A stretch of 64,000 nt of DNA from Salvator merianae. Its lineage: Eukaryota > Chordata > Lepidosauria > Squamata > Teiidae. The DNA lies in assembly GCA_003586115.2 (NCBI GenBank), contig QVOM02000116.1, positions 34,809,946 through 34,873,945 on the forward strand. Reading direction: 5' to 3'. Positions within the stretch are counted from its first letter, which is position 1; every line of letters starts with the position of its first letter. Below the pieces are notes generated by a model, which was not told the origin of the DNA, did no database searches, and saw only the letters and a program-made list of their open reading frames with translations. A program made the translations under genes and the position numbers. Shown piece by piece: positions 11,290 to 24,313 of this stretch.

Positions 11290-12307
11290 ATCAGACGGTG
11301 GGGTGGGACAACAAATTCTGCTCTAAGTTCTGCACTGGCACTCTGTAGCTTGATGCGATGCCATAGATTCCGGTGGAATTTACACCCCAGAAAAAGTGCA
11401 TGAGACTAGATTCAGTGCGAAAACAAAGGCAATCAAACTACTAGGAGAACAGCCAAAATTATTCTAGCTCTCAATTTATGTAGCACTTTGTGTTATTGCA
11501 GTGTGGAGTTTTCTGCTATTCTAATGTTTGAATATGCACAGCATCAACAGATGTCGGTCTGAGGAAAGGTCTTGTTATTTGTTTTATCCTTTTAACTGTG
11601 TACCGTTTCACCAAGAAGTTTAAGTTTATTTGTTCATCTTTGGAGTTCAAAATTTTTTTCTGTGAAATAATAGTACGACTTGAAACTGGTTTCTTTCTGT
11701 ATGGTCCCTTACTGTCTGCCTGTTGATTTCTGGTTTGTTTTAAATGCCACATGCTGCTTTTAAATTTGACCTTTCTGTTGGGATCTAAGAGAAGCTTGGA
11801 CACTTTTTATGCTTTGATTGCCTACCCAAGAGGGAATCGTTAGACAGCAATAAATTCATCCAAGTAGAATCTTTAAGGGATCCAAGCAACATCAAGAAAA
11901 TTCTCCAGGGGGAAATCTTTGGATGCTTGTGTTTTTCTTTGTCATCTCTCAGCAAAGCAGTAAGGAAGCAGACGTACAATTTCAAGTTTCAGTGAGAACA
12001 GAGGAGAGAAAGAATCACAGCAAGGGTCAAAGGTCTCTTCTCAGATATATATGTATTTAAGATTACAAAACACTTTAAAAGAGCTTTTGCTGTAGTTACC
12101 CTGTGTATTTCTGACTAATATTGGATAGGCGCTTGTGAGAAATAATCACTTCTGGCTAATGAATAAGCACTTCAGTCAGTCTCACTTTCCTCAACCCATT
12201 CAAAAAAGGAAAGACAAACAAAAACAAGAAAGTAAAATAAATTAAGGGTAAAATCCAAAAAGATAGAGGGAGATACACATATTCTACCTTACAAAGAGGC
12301 CCAGATA

Positions 12308-12400
12308 AGAGCTTGCCGTAGCACAGAGGTAGAGAAACTGCCTGGAAAACAGAAGGTTACAGGTTTGATCCCAGCCGTCTCCTTGTAAGAAGGTCTAACA
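12308..12400 (+). mobile_element. tRNA-derived SINE (decayed)
   Basis: An RNA polymerase III A-box-like TAGCACAGAGG (12319-12329) and a B-box-like GGTTTGATCCC (12362-12372) are spaced as in a tRNA. The context between them (GTAGAGAAACTGCCT, then CAGAAGGTTACA) matches the common squamate tRNA SINE whose consensus reads like GTAGCTCAGTGGTAGAGC. The downstream body is degraded and no tail is clear. It is not a functional tRNA gene because the acceptor stem cannot be formed. Confidence 0.65.
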
Positions 12401-14008
12401 AACTACTTCCATATCCCTGCAGTCAGCCAGCCCCCAAGTTTCAGCAACAAAGAAAAAGTTTAATTTCTAGTTTAGTTAATTGCTAACAGGTGGAAAAATA
12501 TGTTATGTAAATAATATACAATAAATGCTGCAGATTTTAGCACCTTTACTCAGGAGGCATTACCACTAAACTAAAATGTTATTCATTTGTTCATTGGTTT
12601 ATTTGCTCATCCATTCCTGGTATTTATATTCCATCTGCCCTCCAAAAAATCCATGGTAAGGAAGGTTTGACTTACACAGCAAGTACCTCTAGGTCATCTA
12701 AGCCCAACACTAGTTAGTGTATGACATTGGCTCTCAATGGGGCTTGCTTTTAAACAGGCATTTGGAGACCTGAGACCTGAATCAGTGTCACACTCACATC
12801 ATTTTGAATGTTCAGAATTACAAGATTTGGGGTTTCTTGCTTTCGGAAAAAAAAAAAAACAATTTGGGATAACCATGCATGAATTGTGCATAGTATAGGG
12901 AAATTGGAAGAGACAGGAGAACAATAATAGAACTTATTATGCTGAAAGTGGGAAATTTGAAACCAATGAAAGTGCTTCTTTACACAGCATAAAATTCATG
13001 AACTCAAGGTCTTGTGATGCATACTAATTTGTCAGCTTTAAAATGGGGCAGACAATGGAGGATATAGCTATCTATAACCATTAAGTTATGAGCTTACTAT
13101 TGGGAGCAAAGGAGACTTACGTAGAATCTCGGTTGCCCAGGAAGAACAATTTGAAAGGAATATTACTCTCAAGCCTACTCATGAGCTTTCCAAATGCATT
13201 TCTTAAATCTATGGGGAAGAGGATACTGGATTAAATGTTTTATCTGATTCATCTAGTCTTTAGTTATTTAATCATATGAGCATTTGTAATTTAAGACTAG
13301 CAGTGCTAAATATATTTACTGTACTGCACATGGATGTAATCCTCAATACTTTCACCAGAACTTAGCCTTGAGCAAGCATACAGTTATAATCACATCATAG
13401 TAAGCCTGAATTTAGTGGGTTTTTACTTTTGAAAATATAAAATTGTGGCATTTAATTATTCACAAGATTTGTAGTGCTCTTTCACTTAATAAATATGAAG
13501 GACAAGTTGCTGTAATGCCAGTCAAAAGTCAATACCCCCCCACATAGACCCTCAGCATAGCAGGCCTTAGGTGGCAGAAACCAAACTATGCTTTCCCCCA
13601 TTCCAGTATTCTGAGCAAAATGTAGTTTGAGCAGGGAGTATATGGTGGGTGGAATGGGTAAGGAGCAGACTCCATGAGGTAGTTGCTTCTAGGACCATTC
13701 ATTCTTCAGAGTCTTCAACCATGCTTGGCTTATTGGTTTCCTCAGTGCAGGCAGGTTCAGGTGAACAGTAATTTACTTGGGGAGGAACAAGGTTGTGATT
13801 AGTAAATCTGTGGCAAAACAGCTGCAGAAGAAAACTCCTGCACAGAATGGCAGCTTGACAGATTGCTGCTCCACTCACCTTCCTGCTCTCTGGGAGACAA
13901 GTAATGATAAGATGGCAATGGCTTTCTGGCCCACAGTGCTGGAGGGTATAATTTCTTTTTCCTTGCTGCTCCTGAAGGGGGTGTTCAGACAGGTGTTTAG
14001 GAGCACTC

Positions 14009-14203
14009 CTGGGGCAAATGTGAGACTCAAGGGACAGACAGAAAATAAAAAATACCACTTATTGTGTCCCCAAGCCTCTGATTATTCACTCCTCCCACAG
14101 ACAGGAAATAACTCTTGAGGTGACTCCCTGCTTGGGGCAAGGCTCGCTTAACCAATAGCAACTTGGAAACAGCTGCTACTGCCAGCCCACAAATCAGAGA
14201 CAG
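14009..14203 (+). repeat. Interspersed repeat shared with 22.85-23.05 kb
   Basis: Blocks shared in the same order with 22854-23047 include GGCAAAT.TGA, CAAGG.ACAGACA, CAGACAGGAAAT and GGAAA..GCTGCTAC. Divergence is high, so it is an old repeat. The type is unknown. Confidence 0.45.
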
Positions 14204-14702
14204 GAAATCCAGACCAGCTGCAGCCAATTGGTAGAGAGTACAGAAGCAAGAGGGAAAGGGTATGGTTACACAGGGCAGTTCTTAGGCGCCAAGTCTGACT
14301 TTTTTTATGTACCTACAGAAGGGACGATCCTTTGCAAATGAGTGCCCAAAATAAGCCCTGTGTGACCGCACACTGAGAGGCAAGAGGTGTAGCTTTGGTA
14401 GTCTCTTTTCTGGTAATTCCTATGCCAGTCATGGAGGTCACTGTATGATTCCTCTTTCAAGTTCATCTAAAAACTACATATGAGATTTCCAGTGTAGCAT
14501 TAGATAAATGAACTGTATTTAAATAGACAGACAAAAACATCCTTTGAACAAAAACTCTTTGGCTCTGTCTCTGGACAGATTTAAGTCACCTTAATTCTAC
14601 TTTAAAAACAAAACAGATTTTGGTTTATCTAATTCGATATTAGATCATTTACTATTTAGTAATGATGAATTTTTAATCAGAACATCCATACTTCTCTTTC
14701 AG

Positions 14703-14769
14703 ATATTATTCCCCTGGATATTCTGAAGCACTCCTGGAGAGAGTAGAAAATTATCAGCCAGTTCTATGA
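14703..14769 (+). CDS. SPAG6: SPAG6 terminal coding exon
   Basis: After AG at 14701-14702 the first base completes the split arginine. The frame then reads YYSPGYSEALLERVENYQPVL and stops with TGA at 14767-14769. YYSPGYS and the ER/QRV..YQP pattern identify the SPAG6 C-terminus. Compared with the human ending as I remember it, the last residues differ (VL rather than LNN) and the protein is two or three residues shorter, a region under little constraint. Together the three exons give 109 residues, about a fifth of the protein. The 3' untranslated region follows directly. Confidence 0.94.
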
Positions 14770-14945
14770 AATTTCTACGTTTACAAGAAAAGGATACCCC
14801 ATACTATTTATCTGTCTTTCTGAATGGCAAGAAGATATAGTTCTAATCTGAGAGATATCATTTTTTCCTGATACAATTGGATTTTGGCAAAGGAAATCCT
14901 TTCTAGCTTGAGTTCACTTTTTGTTTGCTAAAGGCTCATGCTAAA

Positions 14946-14951
14946 AATAAA
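14946..14951 (+). promoter_or_regulatory. SPAG6: SPAG6 polyadenylation signal
   Basis: AATAAA lies 177 bp after the stop codon and is followed by GACTG and TG/T-rich sequence. It is the first canonical signal downstream, implying a 3' untranslated region of about 200 bp. Alternative longer ends cannot be excluded. Confidence 0.75.
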
Positions 14952-15884
14952 GACTGTTATGCACTTATGTTAACAGGCCTGTATTTCTGAGAAGTTATGG
15001 AAATCCTTGATATACTTGTTACCTTGTATCTTTCTAGATATACTTGAAGTCTTCAGAGCAGTTAATTTAATTAGGTTCTTAAGACAAAGGGAGAATTTAA
15101 GCCCCTGTGCTCTAAGCCTCAGATGTGCATCCATGACTATTTTGTTTCAGCAAGACTCTGGTTCAGGATCCTTTCCTAGGCATATTGAATAACTTGTGAC
15201 TGGAAAATTGAGGGGTGCTTGACTTTTATTTTTGACAGTTGCATATCTTTTCAAGTTTTGAAATGGATTTCAAGAGAACTAAATGTAACAAAAGCTTTAT
15301 ATAAAGAGGACTGGTAAGTGGTTAAAGAAACAATGCATGGCATTGTATTTTGTTTTTGATACATTCCAGTATTTCTGATTCTCTTGGAAGAGTGAGGATA
15401 CTTTGAGAACAAGAACCCAATAACACCTGGACCATTTCTAACTGTACAACATGATAACATCAGAGAGTACAAAATAAAACTGGGTACAGTGATGAACAGA
15501 AATGTGTAACAATTTTATTGTGTATGTCTCTTCAGTATTTGTCAAAGCACTCAGAAAGGATAAAAGTGAAAAAGTATTTGAAGAAGAATCAGGCGATGTG
15601 TAAAAATACATTGTAAAGTAACACTCTAAGCATCTCTTGGGAATATAGACATTTCTTTACACTGAGTTAAGCATTTGCCCCATCCAATCTAGTACTGTCT
15701 ATGTTAGTGTTTCCCACGTTTTGGCATGACACATAATCCTCTTTGAATTTTCACCCAACCCTCAGCCCTTCCCATTTTTTGAGTAAATTCTTTAGCCATA
15801 TTATTGTCCATTGATGCTTTGATTTCAAATATGTTTTACTGTAACTTTTACAAGAATGTGTGTACATGTAATCTTTTCACTTAC

Positions 15885-15965
15885 TCACTCATTTACATTT
15901 TTATCCTGCCCTATACCATAAGGTATCAAGGCCGGTTTCAACAATTAAAAACCAATGTAAAACAG
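15885..15965 (-). mobile_element. LINE 3' tail fragment (CR1/L2-like)
   Basis: CATTTTTATCCTGCCCTATA followed by AAGGTATCAAGGCCGGTTTC matches the tail type at 8945 and 32480. No coding part remains. Confidence 0.45.
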
Positions 15966-17920
15966 TTAAGAATAAGGCTGAAACAGATTTAATGATGAAT
16001 TTCACATTGTGTTAGTGTTTTTTGTTTTTTTTACCTCATATACAGACTTGTGCCTTAGCCTAGACCAGCTGAGGCTCACACAAAACAAAGGAACTGCTAG
16101 AGAGCTGCAGTGAGCCTCCTGCCCTAGTCAGATACACCCCCCAGTGTGGGATGCAGTAATGCATATAAACAGGCAGGTTTTCAGGGAGTGGTCTCTTTCA
16201 GCTCTTCCTAGATAAGCCAATACTGTGACTGGGATCTTTCACGAATGAGATGCTTCTTGCCTGTCTTTTAAGCAAAGGCACATCCAGACCTGAGCCCTCT
16301 TTTTTTAGTTTTACTCCCACCCACTCATCACCAATTTCAGTATACAAGTTTACCGTGGATGGCATGCTCTGAAGCTGGAACTTTAAAATAGTGTCGGCAT
16401 ACATGAATATGTAGCAATATTAACTTCCTGTTCAGTAAAATAGTAAATACTGTTTCTGAGTAAAACAAAACCAAAATCAAACCAGCAATAGATGCATATT
16501 TAGATTACTATGTATTAGTTCTTGTCCTATTGCTACGACATCTAAGGTTTAAGATCGCATAGACTTTCCTAGCTGATACAGCTGTCTTCTCCATGAAGTA
16601 TTCGGCTAGAGTGCTGGCTTCTTCTACAGGAACCAGGAGAATAATACAGTTGAAATAATGGAATGCAGATTATTGCTCCAAAACAAACTTGCTTGAAAAA
16701 CCATTTAAGGGACTCTATCTGTTTGGAGATAGGGCCTTAGTTAAGGTGCTGGTAGAAAAAATAAAAAGCTGGCTTTGCCTACTTTTAAGCCTAAGGAATC
16801 TTTTCCTTACCATAAGTCATGTAGATCCAGGCTCTACTTAAGCCCTCAACTTTTTCAATCCACAAATTACAAAAATAAACAGCCCTGGAATGGAGTGAAG
16901 CCAGATTCCAGACACTCCAGGCATTTGCACCAAAGCAGCATGCCCTAATCCTCCCAAATTGACCAAGTTGTCTCCCTAAATAACCTTTCCATTTTCAGGG
17001 AAGAAAGTGGTAATTCAAGAGGTGGTGAATTTTTTGCTCTTGTTGATAATAATAATGCTAGTGCCACTTGGGAAAGAGGATCAGGACATCTATTTCCTAG
17101 TATTGCTTGTTTCCAAGAAGGGATGGAGGGCCGAGTGCAGTTTTGGACCTCAAGAACTTGAACAGATTAGTTAATTCAATATCAAGTTCCTGAGTTTCAT
17201 CCCAGCAATCTTAAGCCCTGGTGATTATCTGGCATTGGTGCTTTTGCTGTCCCCTGGAGTACATTGGATGTGGGATGAACATACTGATGGATGACCGTAC
17301 CACCTCTGAACCATTTCTGAGCAGCCTTTGTTATCCCTCCAATTTTTTGGAAAGGCTAGAGTTTTCCAATTTTCAGTAATGAAAAATCTAACTGAAACTT
17401 GTATGAAATTTACTAATTTCTCTCAGGTCGGTGAGCAAAGGGACATAAAACATCTAATGATATGTGCGTATGGGAATTCTATATATTTAAAAGAGTGCCC
17501 TGTTCCAAAGAGCTCTTCAAATGTTGTAGGTGAATTAGATAAGAAAAAGAAATGAAGGAAACTTAATGACTAGTCAGGCTGTTCTACCAATAAATCCTTT
17601 GGATGGATCCGTATATGCTTTAGTCACAGGACCACCTTCAAAATAAGTGTCTCTGATGGTATCCACATTTTATCCTACTAATTCTTTTTTTTATTCTTTT
17701 TATTAAATAATTTTATTAACCACAAACAATACCTGACATAAACAAAACATAAACACTTAACTGCACATCATAAGAAAGACAAATCTATATGGATCCTACT
17801 AATTTCTTAATAATCCTTTCTATATTTGGTCATTACAATAACAGATAGTATAATAATGGCATCAGCAGAGATGTCCTAGGGGACGGTTTGCTTCACCATT
17901 TGACCCAGATGACTAAAGGA

Positions 17921-17988
17921 AACTGTACTAGATTTATCTGAGTTAAATATGCAAAACTGTACTAGATTTATCTGTGTTAAATATGCAA
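17921..17988. repeat. Tandem duplication of a 34-bp unit
   Basis: AACTGTACTAGATTTATCTG starts at 17921 and again at 17955. The two 34-bp copies differ at about one base, so the duplication is recent, consistent with replication slippage. Confidence 0.9.
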
Positions 17989-18970
17989 AATTGGATAGGA
18001 ACCAACTGGTAGTCTGTGACTGGTTGATGCAAGAAGAGAAGAGGGACTTAACTTGAAGAGAGGGATCATGGTACCTGTCAAAAGGGATGTGACATGCTTT
18101 GAAAAAAGCTATGTCCCTATACTACTTGTAAGCCAAGGTAGCTTCCCAAAATAAAATGAGATAATAAATGGGCATGCATAAAAATATGGTTTTAAATGCA
18201 ATCAATCTTGTGCCAGAAGTCCACTGTTAAATCTTGTCCACAAGTGTTTCCTTCACCTTAAACAAGCCCTGTGTTCTTAGACCCAAACCAGAATGTACAT
18301 TTTCTCATACTGGGTTCTTAAATAGAACCTATCATTCTTCAAACTTCCATTAATCTTTTACAAAAATAAGATACTCTTGGGTGTCCCCTACTACTGCTAT
18401 GTTATAAATGGAAAGCCTAAAACAAAAATTATTCCTATTCCCTTGGATTTACTTGTGCCAGGGGCTGTAAAATGCAATAAAAAATTTAATGTTTCATTAT
18501 TCTCCCTCTCTCATCTTTGTAGTGAGTTTCCTGAAGGCAAATAATATTACAAAGCTGTTGTCTAATACGGTCAGTTACCCATCTCTTAATTACATCTATC
18601 AAACCATGAACATCTGAAGAAAGAAATTTTAAGCTCCCTGGCTCATTTGTCACTGAAACAGCGGTTACACATTTCAGCCAGTGAGAACTTGGTTAGGACA
18701 AAAGTCACACACCTTCCCACTGCTCAGTCTTGGAATTTGTCCTTCTAAAAACACTCTGTCTTCAGCCAAGGATACACATGAAACAAGTTTGGCTCTGTGT
18801 GGAGATTAGCTTAGATTTTTTTCCTTTCCTTTGTAGACAGGAACAAAATCAGTCACACAAGGACATGGGATGGAAATGGTACCAGGATAGAAAGCAAGTG
18901 AAGATATGGTGAATATGGAAACCAAAAGCACACCAAGCTCAGGAGCTGGCCAAACGAGACACTCTTGGAG

Positions 18971-19097
18971 CAGCTGGCCAGCTTTATGTCTTCTGTCGTG
19001 ACAGTACGGAGGCCCGGAGGCCCCACAAACAGTGATCGCCCGCTTCCCACGGGTTATGAACACCCGCCCTTAAATACCCACCCATGGGCGGCCACTG
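18971..19097. mobile_element. hAT-like palindromic MITE, copy 2
   Basis: It shares GACAGTACGGAGGCCCGGAGG, GATCGCCCGCTTCCC and GAACACCCGCCCTTAAA-like blocks with the 39146 copy, and ends GGGCGGCCACTG. The left arm is shortened (CAGCTGGCCAGC...). No target duplication is recognisable, so one end has probably been altered. Confidence 0.7.
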
Positions 19098-20918
19098 GGT
19101 TTCATATAAGTTATTCTTTGGGGGGGTATCCTTTTTGAACTAGTGTTTGGCACAGCAGCAGTCTGAATCCCACTTGCCTTGTCTAGTTCCTCTTCAATTC
19201 ATAAGGTTCAGAATGTGGGCGACTTCTTGTGAAATATAAGTCAGGAGAGTTAGGATCGATAAGGGGAAGTATTTTTTCACTTAGAAGTGGATTCAAACTC
19301 ACAGTGCTTTGTGTGTCTGCTGAGCATTCAGACCAAAGTGTTCTGGAACTTTAATTCAGAGCCCTCACTTCTAGACACAGTGTCCAAAGGGTCCAGCCAA
19401 CTTTGACTATTGTTTCAGACTTTGGAGCAAACTCTGTACCACTCAAGCCAAAACAGTAGATGCCTAGAAAGAAATTCCTCAGGTTTGCAATCCTCTTTAG
19501 GAACTCGGAAAATACCCTCTATCCTTACCCTCCTTCAGGCTACATACAAATGGCCTATAAAAGAGGTTCCTTGAGCACCCCTGGGGCCAGTGGGCAAATG
19601 GGTCTGCTCACATCTAGTCTGTGGAATGTCATGGTGGTATGGAAACTGCCCTCAGAGTCACCCTAGCCATAGGATGCAGGAAACTATTCAGAGGGCAGAT
19701 TGGTAGCAAATTCACTTCCTCCTCCACCCGGTAGAGACAGAGGAAACAAATGAATGGGTCAGTTTCCATCCATGCAGATTCCCTGTTGGAGGGATGATGG
19801 TTGGCTCCTGGGGCCATTTCCAGTCCATTGTAAAACCTGCATGAATGGAAACCTTACCTTCTCTGTAAGATCAGAAGCCAAGATCCACCACAGGACACAT
19901 GGGTGGGACTGGGTCATAAAGAAAGTGTTGGTCCTTGGACTGAGGCATTTTCTACTTTCTTGGAGGACAGAAATCAAGCTGAGGAGAAAAGGGGAAGTAC
20001 ATGCTACAGCTGTGCTCTCTATTTCATTAAAGCAAACTAGGATACTTCATGGTGTTTTTGTGGCATTTATTCTTGTTTATATAGGCACACAAATGTATGC
20101 TGTAGTGTTGCTTGATATGTGAATGCTATCCTATGAATGCATTCCAGTGAGCCCAATGTGATTTAACGACCCAGCAAGTGGACTATGAAAAGGATAGTCC
20201 TGTAAAAAACAAAGAAGAGTTTATATTTGGTTGGATTATGCCCTGAATGTTTAGTGCTCTGTGTGTGTTACCTAAAAATAACTGTTCTGAGCTTCACTCC
20301 CTCCAGTTCACCTTAAAATGGCACATCTGGGAGAATATTTCAATTAATGGCTTTCAAGAGTAATAAAAACTTCCCCAAATTGGAAGAGACCCACTGCCAT
20401 AGTCTGTGCATTTATAAACATTTCTGTCATGCCTTTCATTTTTAAAATGGAACCTCTGAGAAATTCTTTTATTTTTAAGAAGAATGATTTATGCTAAAAA
20501 GACAAGTAGTATCAATAATTCAGAATTAACAATAGCAAACAGTGTGATCCTGTAACGTCTGCTCAAAAGTAGGTTTCATTGTATTAATTGCTTAATTGAT
20601 CCCAGGAAAGCAGGTACAGGATACAAACTTAATATTCTTGCATTGGGATCAGTGGAAGGGTAATGAGGTGGAACAATGAACAGACTCAATACATTCAAAA
20701 TATGCAGAAATAGCTGCAGATCATCTATATAGTACTCAAGGCATGGAAGTAAGTACTAAGAACCCTTATGAAGTGTGTAAGGAATGGATATTGCCAACCT
20801 TACGCTATACTATAAGAGAAGCTGGTCTTCTGAAGGAAGGAAGTGCAACTAATGGACAGTTTCCATAGTAGAAGAGGAAGAGAAGAGCTGGTTTTGTGTC
20901 GACGTGAATTTCCAAGTA

Positions 20919-21206
20919 CAGTAGAGTCTCGATTATCCGTCCTTCCGTAATCCGACACTGGATTATCCGACATCGCGGCTGCTTGGGGGCATGGCTGTAG
21001 GCATTTCCGCACCCCAGACACGCCCCCAAACATGGCAGCCGCGACGGGCAAGGAGAGAAGGGCGAGTGAAGGACGTCGGAAAAATCAATGCAAAGGGAAG
21101 ACTTTTGTGATTTCGAGGCTTTTCTTAGACCCTCCAGATTATCCGACGGTTTCAGCTATCCGACTATCAGCCCGCCCATTTATGTTGGATAGTCAAGACT
21201 CTACTG
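20919..21206. mobile_element. Tigger/pogo-like MITE
   Basis: The 288-bp element has terminal inverted repeats CAGTAGAGTCTCGATTATCC and, from the other end, CAGTAGAGTCTTGACTATCC. TA flanks it directly on both sides (20917-20918 and 21207-21208). Subterminal ATTATCCGAC repeats occur at both ends (for example 20951 and 21138). This is the signature of the Tigger/pogo branch of Tc1/mariner transposons. The GC-rich interior has no transposase coding. Confidence 0.85.
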
Positions 21207-22853
21207 TAAATAAGTTTCATTTCAGGATGCCATCTGGTCCATAGACTTTTGTGCAGATTTCAAGTAACAACAGTGCTGCAATTATATCAGTTAGACCTCC
21301 AATAACTTAATATTCTAATAAAGAACAGAGGATCACTTTAGAACAATGCAAAATGATGTTAGACATTTTAAATATCAGTGTTTTTTTAAAAACAACAACC
21401 TGAAAATCAAATGCTTATGGGAAGCTGTACAATTTGTAGCTGGCTTGCACAGTGTGAAAGCATTCTCAAATTGATATGAAAAGCAAGCCAATCCAGTATG
21501 AATTCTAGTGACACTGCCAATGTTCACTCTATTGTATAAAAATTAATAGTTCCTTATTTTTCTTTTAAACAATACATAAATAATATCAGTGTTGCCAGAA
21601 AGAAGCCCCATGCTGCAGTCAGCCCTATAATTTGGCTTAGTGTGAATACCAATTAGACTATTACCATTGCACAGTATTTGGGCATACTTAACAAAAGATC
21701 AAATTAAGGGATGTATTTAAGGAACAAAGAACATGTTTGGGAGATGGGGATGAACCTGTTTCTCCAAGCTGGCTGATGACTTGGAGACTCCTTCTGCTAC
21801 CCTTGGCTGGGTTCATTTTGCTCATTCTTCTTGGCTTAATTTCATCCTCGTGTTATGTACAAAGGGCATGGCAGTGAGTAAGGCTACATCTGGAAAGGGC
21901 ATAACATCTGGGATTATCTTGGCACTATACTGGAATTGCCACACTTATCCATGGCAATCCCAACATAGTCCCAGGATATAGAGGCAAAATCCCGAAATAT
22001 TGCTGTTGTGGGAAAATAAACACCGAACCTGGGGTTTCCTGCATCACAATATTAATTATCTTACCTGATGCTTGCTCCCGGATTCTTCCTGTTGAAGCTG
22101 CCCATTGTACAAGTGTGAAGGCAGGTGCTTGTGCAGTTTCAGGTATCTTGTGCCGTTGAATGCATCATGGAAGTAAACACCAGGGAAGGTAAGGGGCAAG
22201 TCTTGCCCTGCAATCTTGCTATGCTGTCTGTCAGGGATGGTGAGAAGCAATTGCAGGATCTAAACAAGATCTCACGTTTTCTTCTCGCTGTCTAGAGGCA
22301 CCCTTGGTGAAGATCTGTTATAGACCAGCTGGTTCTCAAGTTGTGTTTTGCAAGATCAATGCAGGTGGTCCTTTAGTGGTAGAAGAGAATGGCACCAAGG
22401 TCTACTTGAGAGATGGTCATAGATTTGCTTAACAAAATACCAATTAATTTTTTTTTTAAAATTCATAAGGTATCTATAATAAACAGCTAACAGTACAAAT
22501 AAAATGAGCAAAGATGATTAAGGGTCTGTTGAGATCCTTGCAATTTTCAAGGGCTTGGAGAATGAACAAAGTTTTAGAAATGTTGCAATAGGCTGTGTTT
22601 CACCCTATCCTATTGTCTAGTCACAGTAGCATCATCTCATTTGAATCAACATGCCCAAATATGCAGATTGAGAAAGGTTAACAACTTCAGTGCCACAGCT
22701 AATAAGCCATGGATGACATGTTCTACAAATCGCCTGACTTGGTCTATGGACCCAATGTTGATACAGCCAGAGAGACTTATCAGTGGTAACTCTTAGCCTT
22801 TGGAATGTCTGCTCAAGCAAGTATGCAATCAGGTATAGTGAAAGAGATGCTTT

Positions 22854-23047
22854 CTGGGCAAATCTGAAGTTCAAGGAACAGACAAAAATGACCAAAAAGC
22901 AACTGACTGGGTCCCCTGATTGTGTGCCTCTTTTCCAGACAGGAAATCAGCACTCTGAAGCTGACTTGCTGCTTTTAGGTTGGATGGGTTGGGAACCTCT
23001 GTAATCAAACCCACCCTGGAAATGGCTGCTACACACAGCCGACTAAT
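22854..23047 (+). repeat. Interspersed repeat shared with 14.0-14.2 kb
   Basis: The blocks are as described for 14009-14203, in the same order and orientation. The two are too diverged to set boundaries. Confidence 0.45.
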
Positions 23048-24277
23048 CAGGGCCATAGAAACCTAGTAGATGAGCACCGATCAGTGGTGAGCTCTAGTCA
23101 GAAGAGAAATGAAGGAGGGGGACAATAAGCAGGTGGCAGCACAGGCCAGAGCAGAGAAGAAGAGGCAGGCTGAGAGAGCAGTGCTAATAGCTGGTGGCAG
23201 TGATGCCTCGATGGCAGCTGGGCAGAGAACATTTGCTGCTGGTGGAGCACATCATGGCTTGTCTGGGAAGGGAGCACCCAGATTTTTAGATGCTCAGTTC
23301 GTAAATGGTGTTCGACCTATGATGAACCTCTCAATTTATTCATACAAAATGTCATTTTTTTTTCAGCACAACAGCAACAGTGCCAAATTAAAGAGCGTAG
23401 ATGAAATCTGCTTTTTGTTCTGATGGTAATAAGTCAAAAGGTCCTACCAGATGTGGGATATGCAGTGGCATCAGGCTGACATCTTGGCAGGGCTGGCAGA
23501 CAGGACTGACGCCACATTGGGCCGCTCTTGACATATTGGCCCCAATGCCAGAATAAAGACGGAGAAGGATTTCCCTTCCTATATTAAAAGTGGCAACACC
23601 TGGCAGAAGATCTGACATTGGGCACGCACTGTGTCTGCACAGTGCTGTATTGGACCTCTGGGAACTCACTGCGTAGTGTCTGCATGTGTGTGCAGCTACT
23701 TATCCTCCCATTGCAGGGTGATGCCATCTCTTCTGAAGGAGTCTGTATTTTTCCTGTGATGTCTTGGAGGGACTTTTGGTTTTGTAAAGAAAGGTCCTCC
23801 CCTCAACAACAGGGGCAGACGGTGAAACTGCAGTGATCACCATAGATACCTGGTGATAAGACAAATTCCTTTCCGCAATCTGAGCTAGGTGTTGATCTGT
23901 AATGCATCAAAACATCGTTTAGCGTGATGCCAAGTGCCTCCCCGTCCCCTACACAGCCATTCACCCCATCATTTTGCAGCTCCTGCAAGATGGCCATACA
24001 GGAAACATCGTAATTTACATATTTATAGAAAATAAAGTCGAGATTTCTCAGGAATACAGTTAACAGATGTATAGATAAGACATAAAAAAGTAATAACAAT
24101 AACAAGAATACAAAATAAAAGTGCCTGTAAGTGATTATTAACTATTAAGCTTATTTCCTAACCAGAGTTTAAGTGAATTGTGGTTTGGAACCATGAAGTC
24201 CAAATGATGAGGAGCAAAGTCCGAAGACTTGTGCCAAACTGAGTAAAAGACTGCGTGTTTTAACCATAGCTCCAAAA

Positions 24278-24313
24278 ACTAAATGCAAATTATTTTGTTT
24301 GCATTATTTAGTT
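24278..24313. repeat. Short inverted repeat with octamer-like core
   Basis: AACTAAATGCAAA and TTTGCATTATTTAGTT are inverted copies with a two-base bulge and an 8-base loop. ATGCAAAT matches the octamer motif bound by POU factors. Functional meaning is unproven. Confidence 0.5.

Larger units (their letters stand above)
8852..14702 (+). other. SPAG6: SPAG6 last intron
   Basis: A 5851-bp GT-AG intron in phase 2, ending TCTCTTTCAG. It carries a LINE tail (8945-9015), two MITEs with GGCTGCATC-type ends, a G12 run, one copy of the 528-bp repeat (10761-11289), a tRNA-derived SINE (about 12308-12400) and a repeat shared with 22.85-23.05 kb. The remainder (11.3-12.3 and 12.5-14.0 kb) is AT-rich with nothing recognisable. 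Confidence 0.85.
14975..20918. other. Intergenic DNA downstream of SPAG6
   Basis: No coding exon was recognised on either strand. It contains a LINE tail at 15885-15965, an AT-rich stretch at 17680-17760 that could be a LINE 3' end, a 34-bp tandem duplication (17921-17988) and a hAT-like MITE copy (18971-19097). The open frames present are short and without family resemblance. Confidence 0.6.

Noticed and set aside
12308..12400. Functional tRNA gene
   Set aside because: A- and B-box-like motifs are present but the stems do not pair and the flanks are SINE-like.
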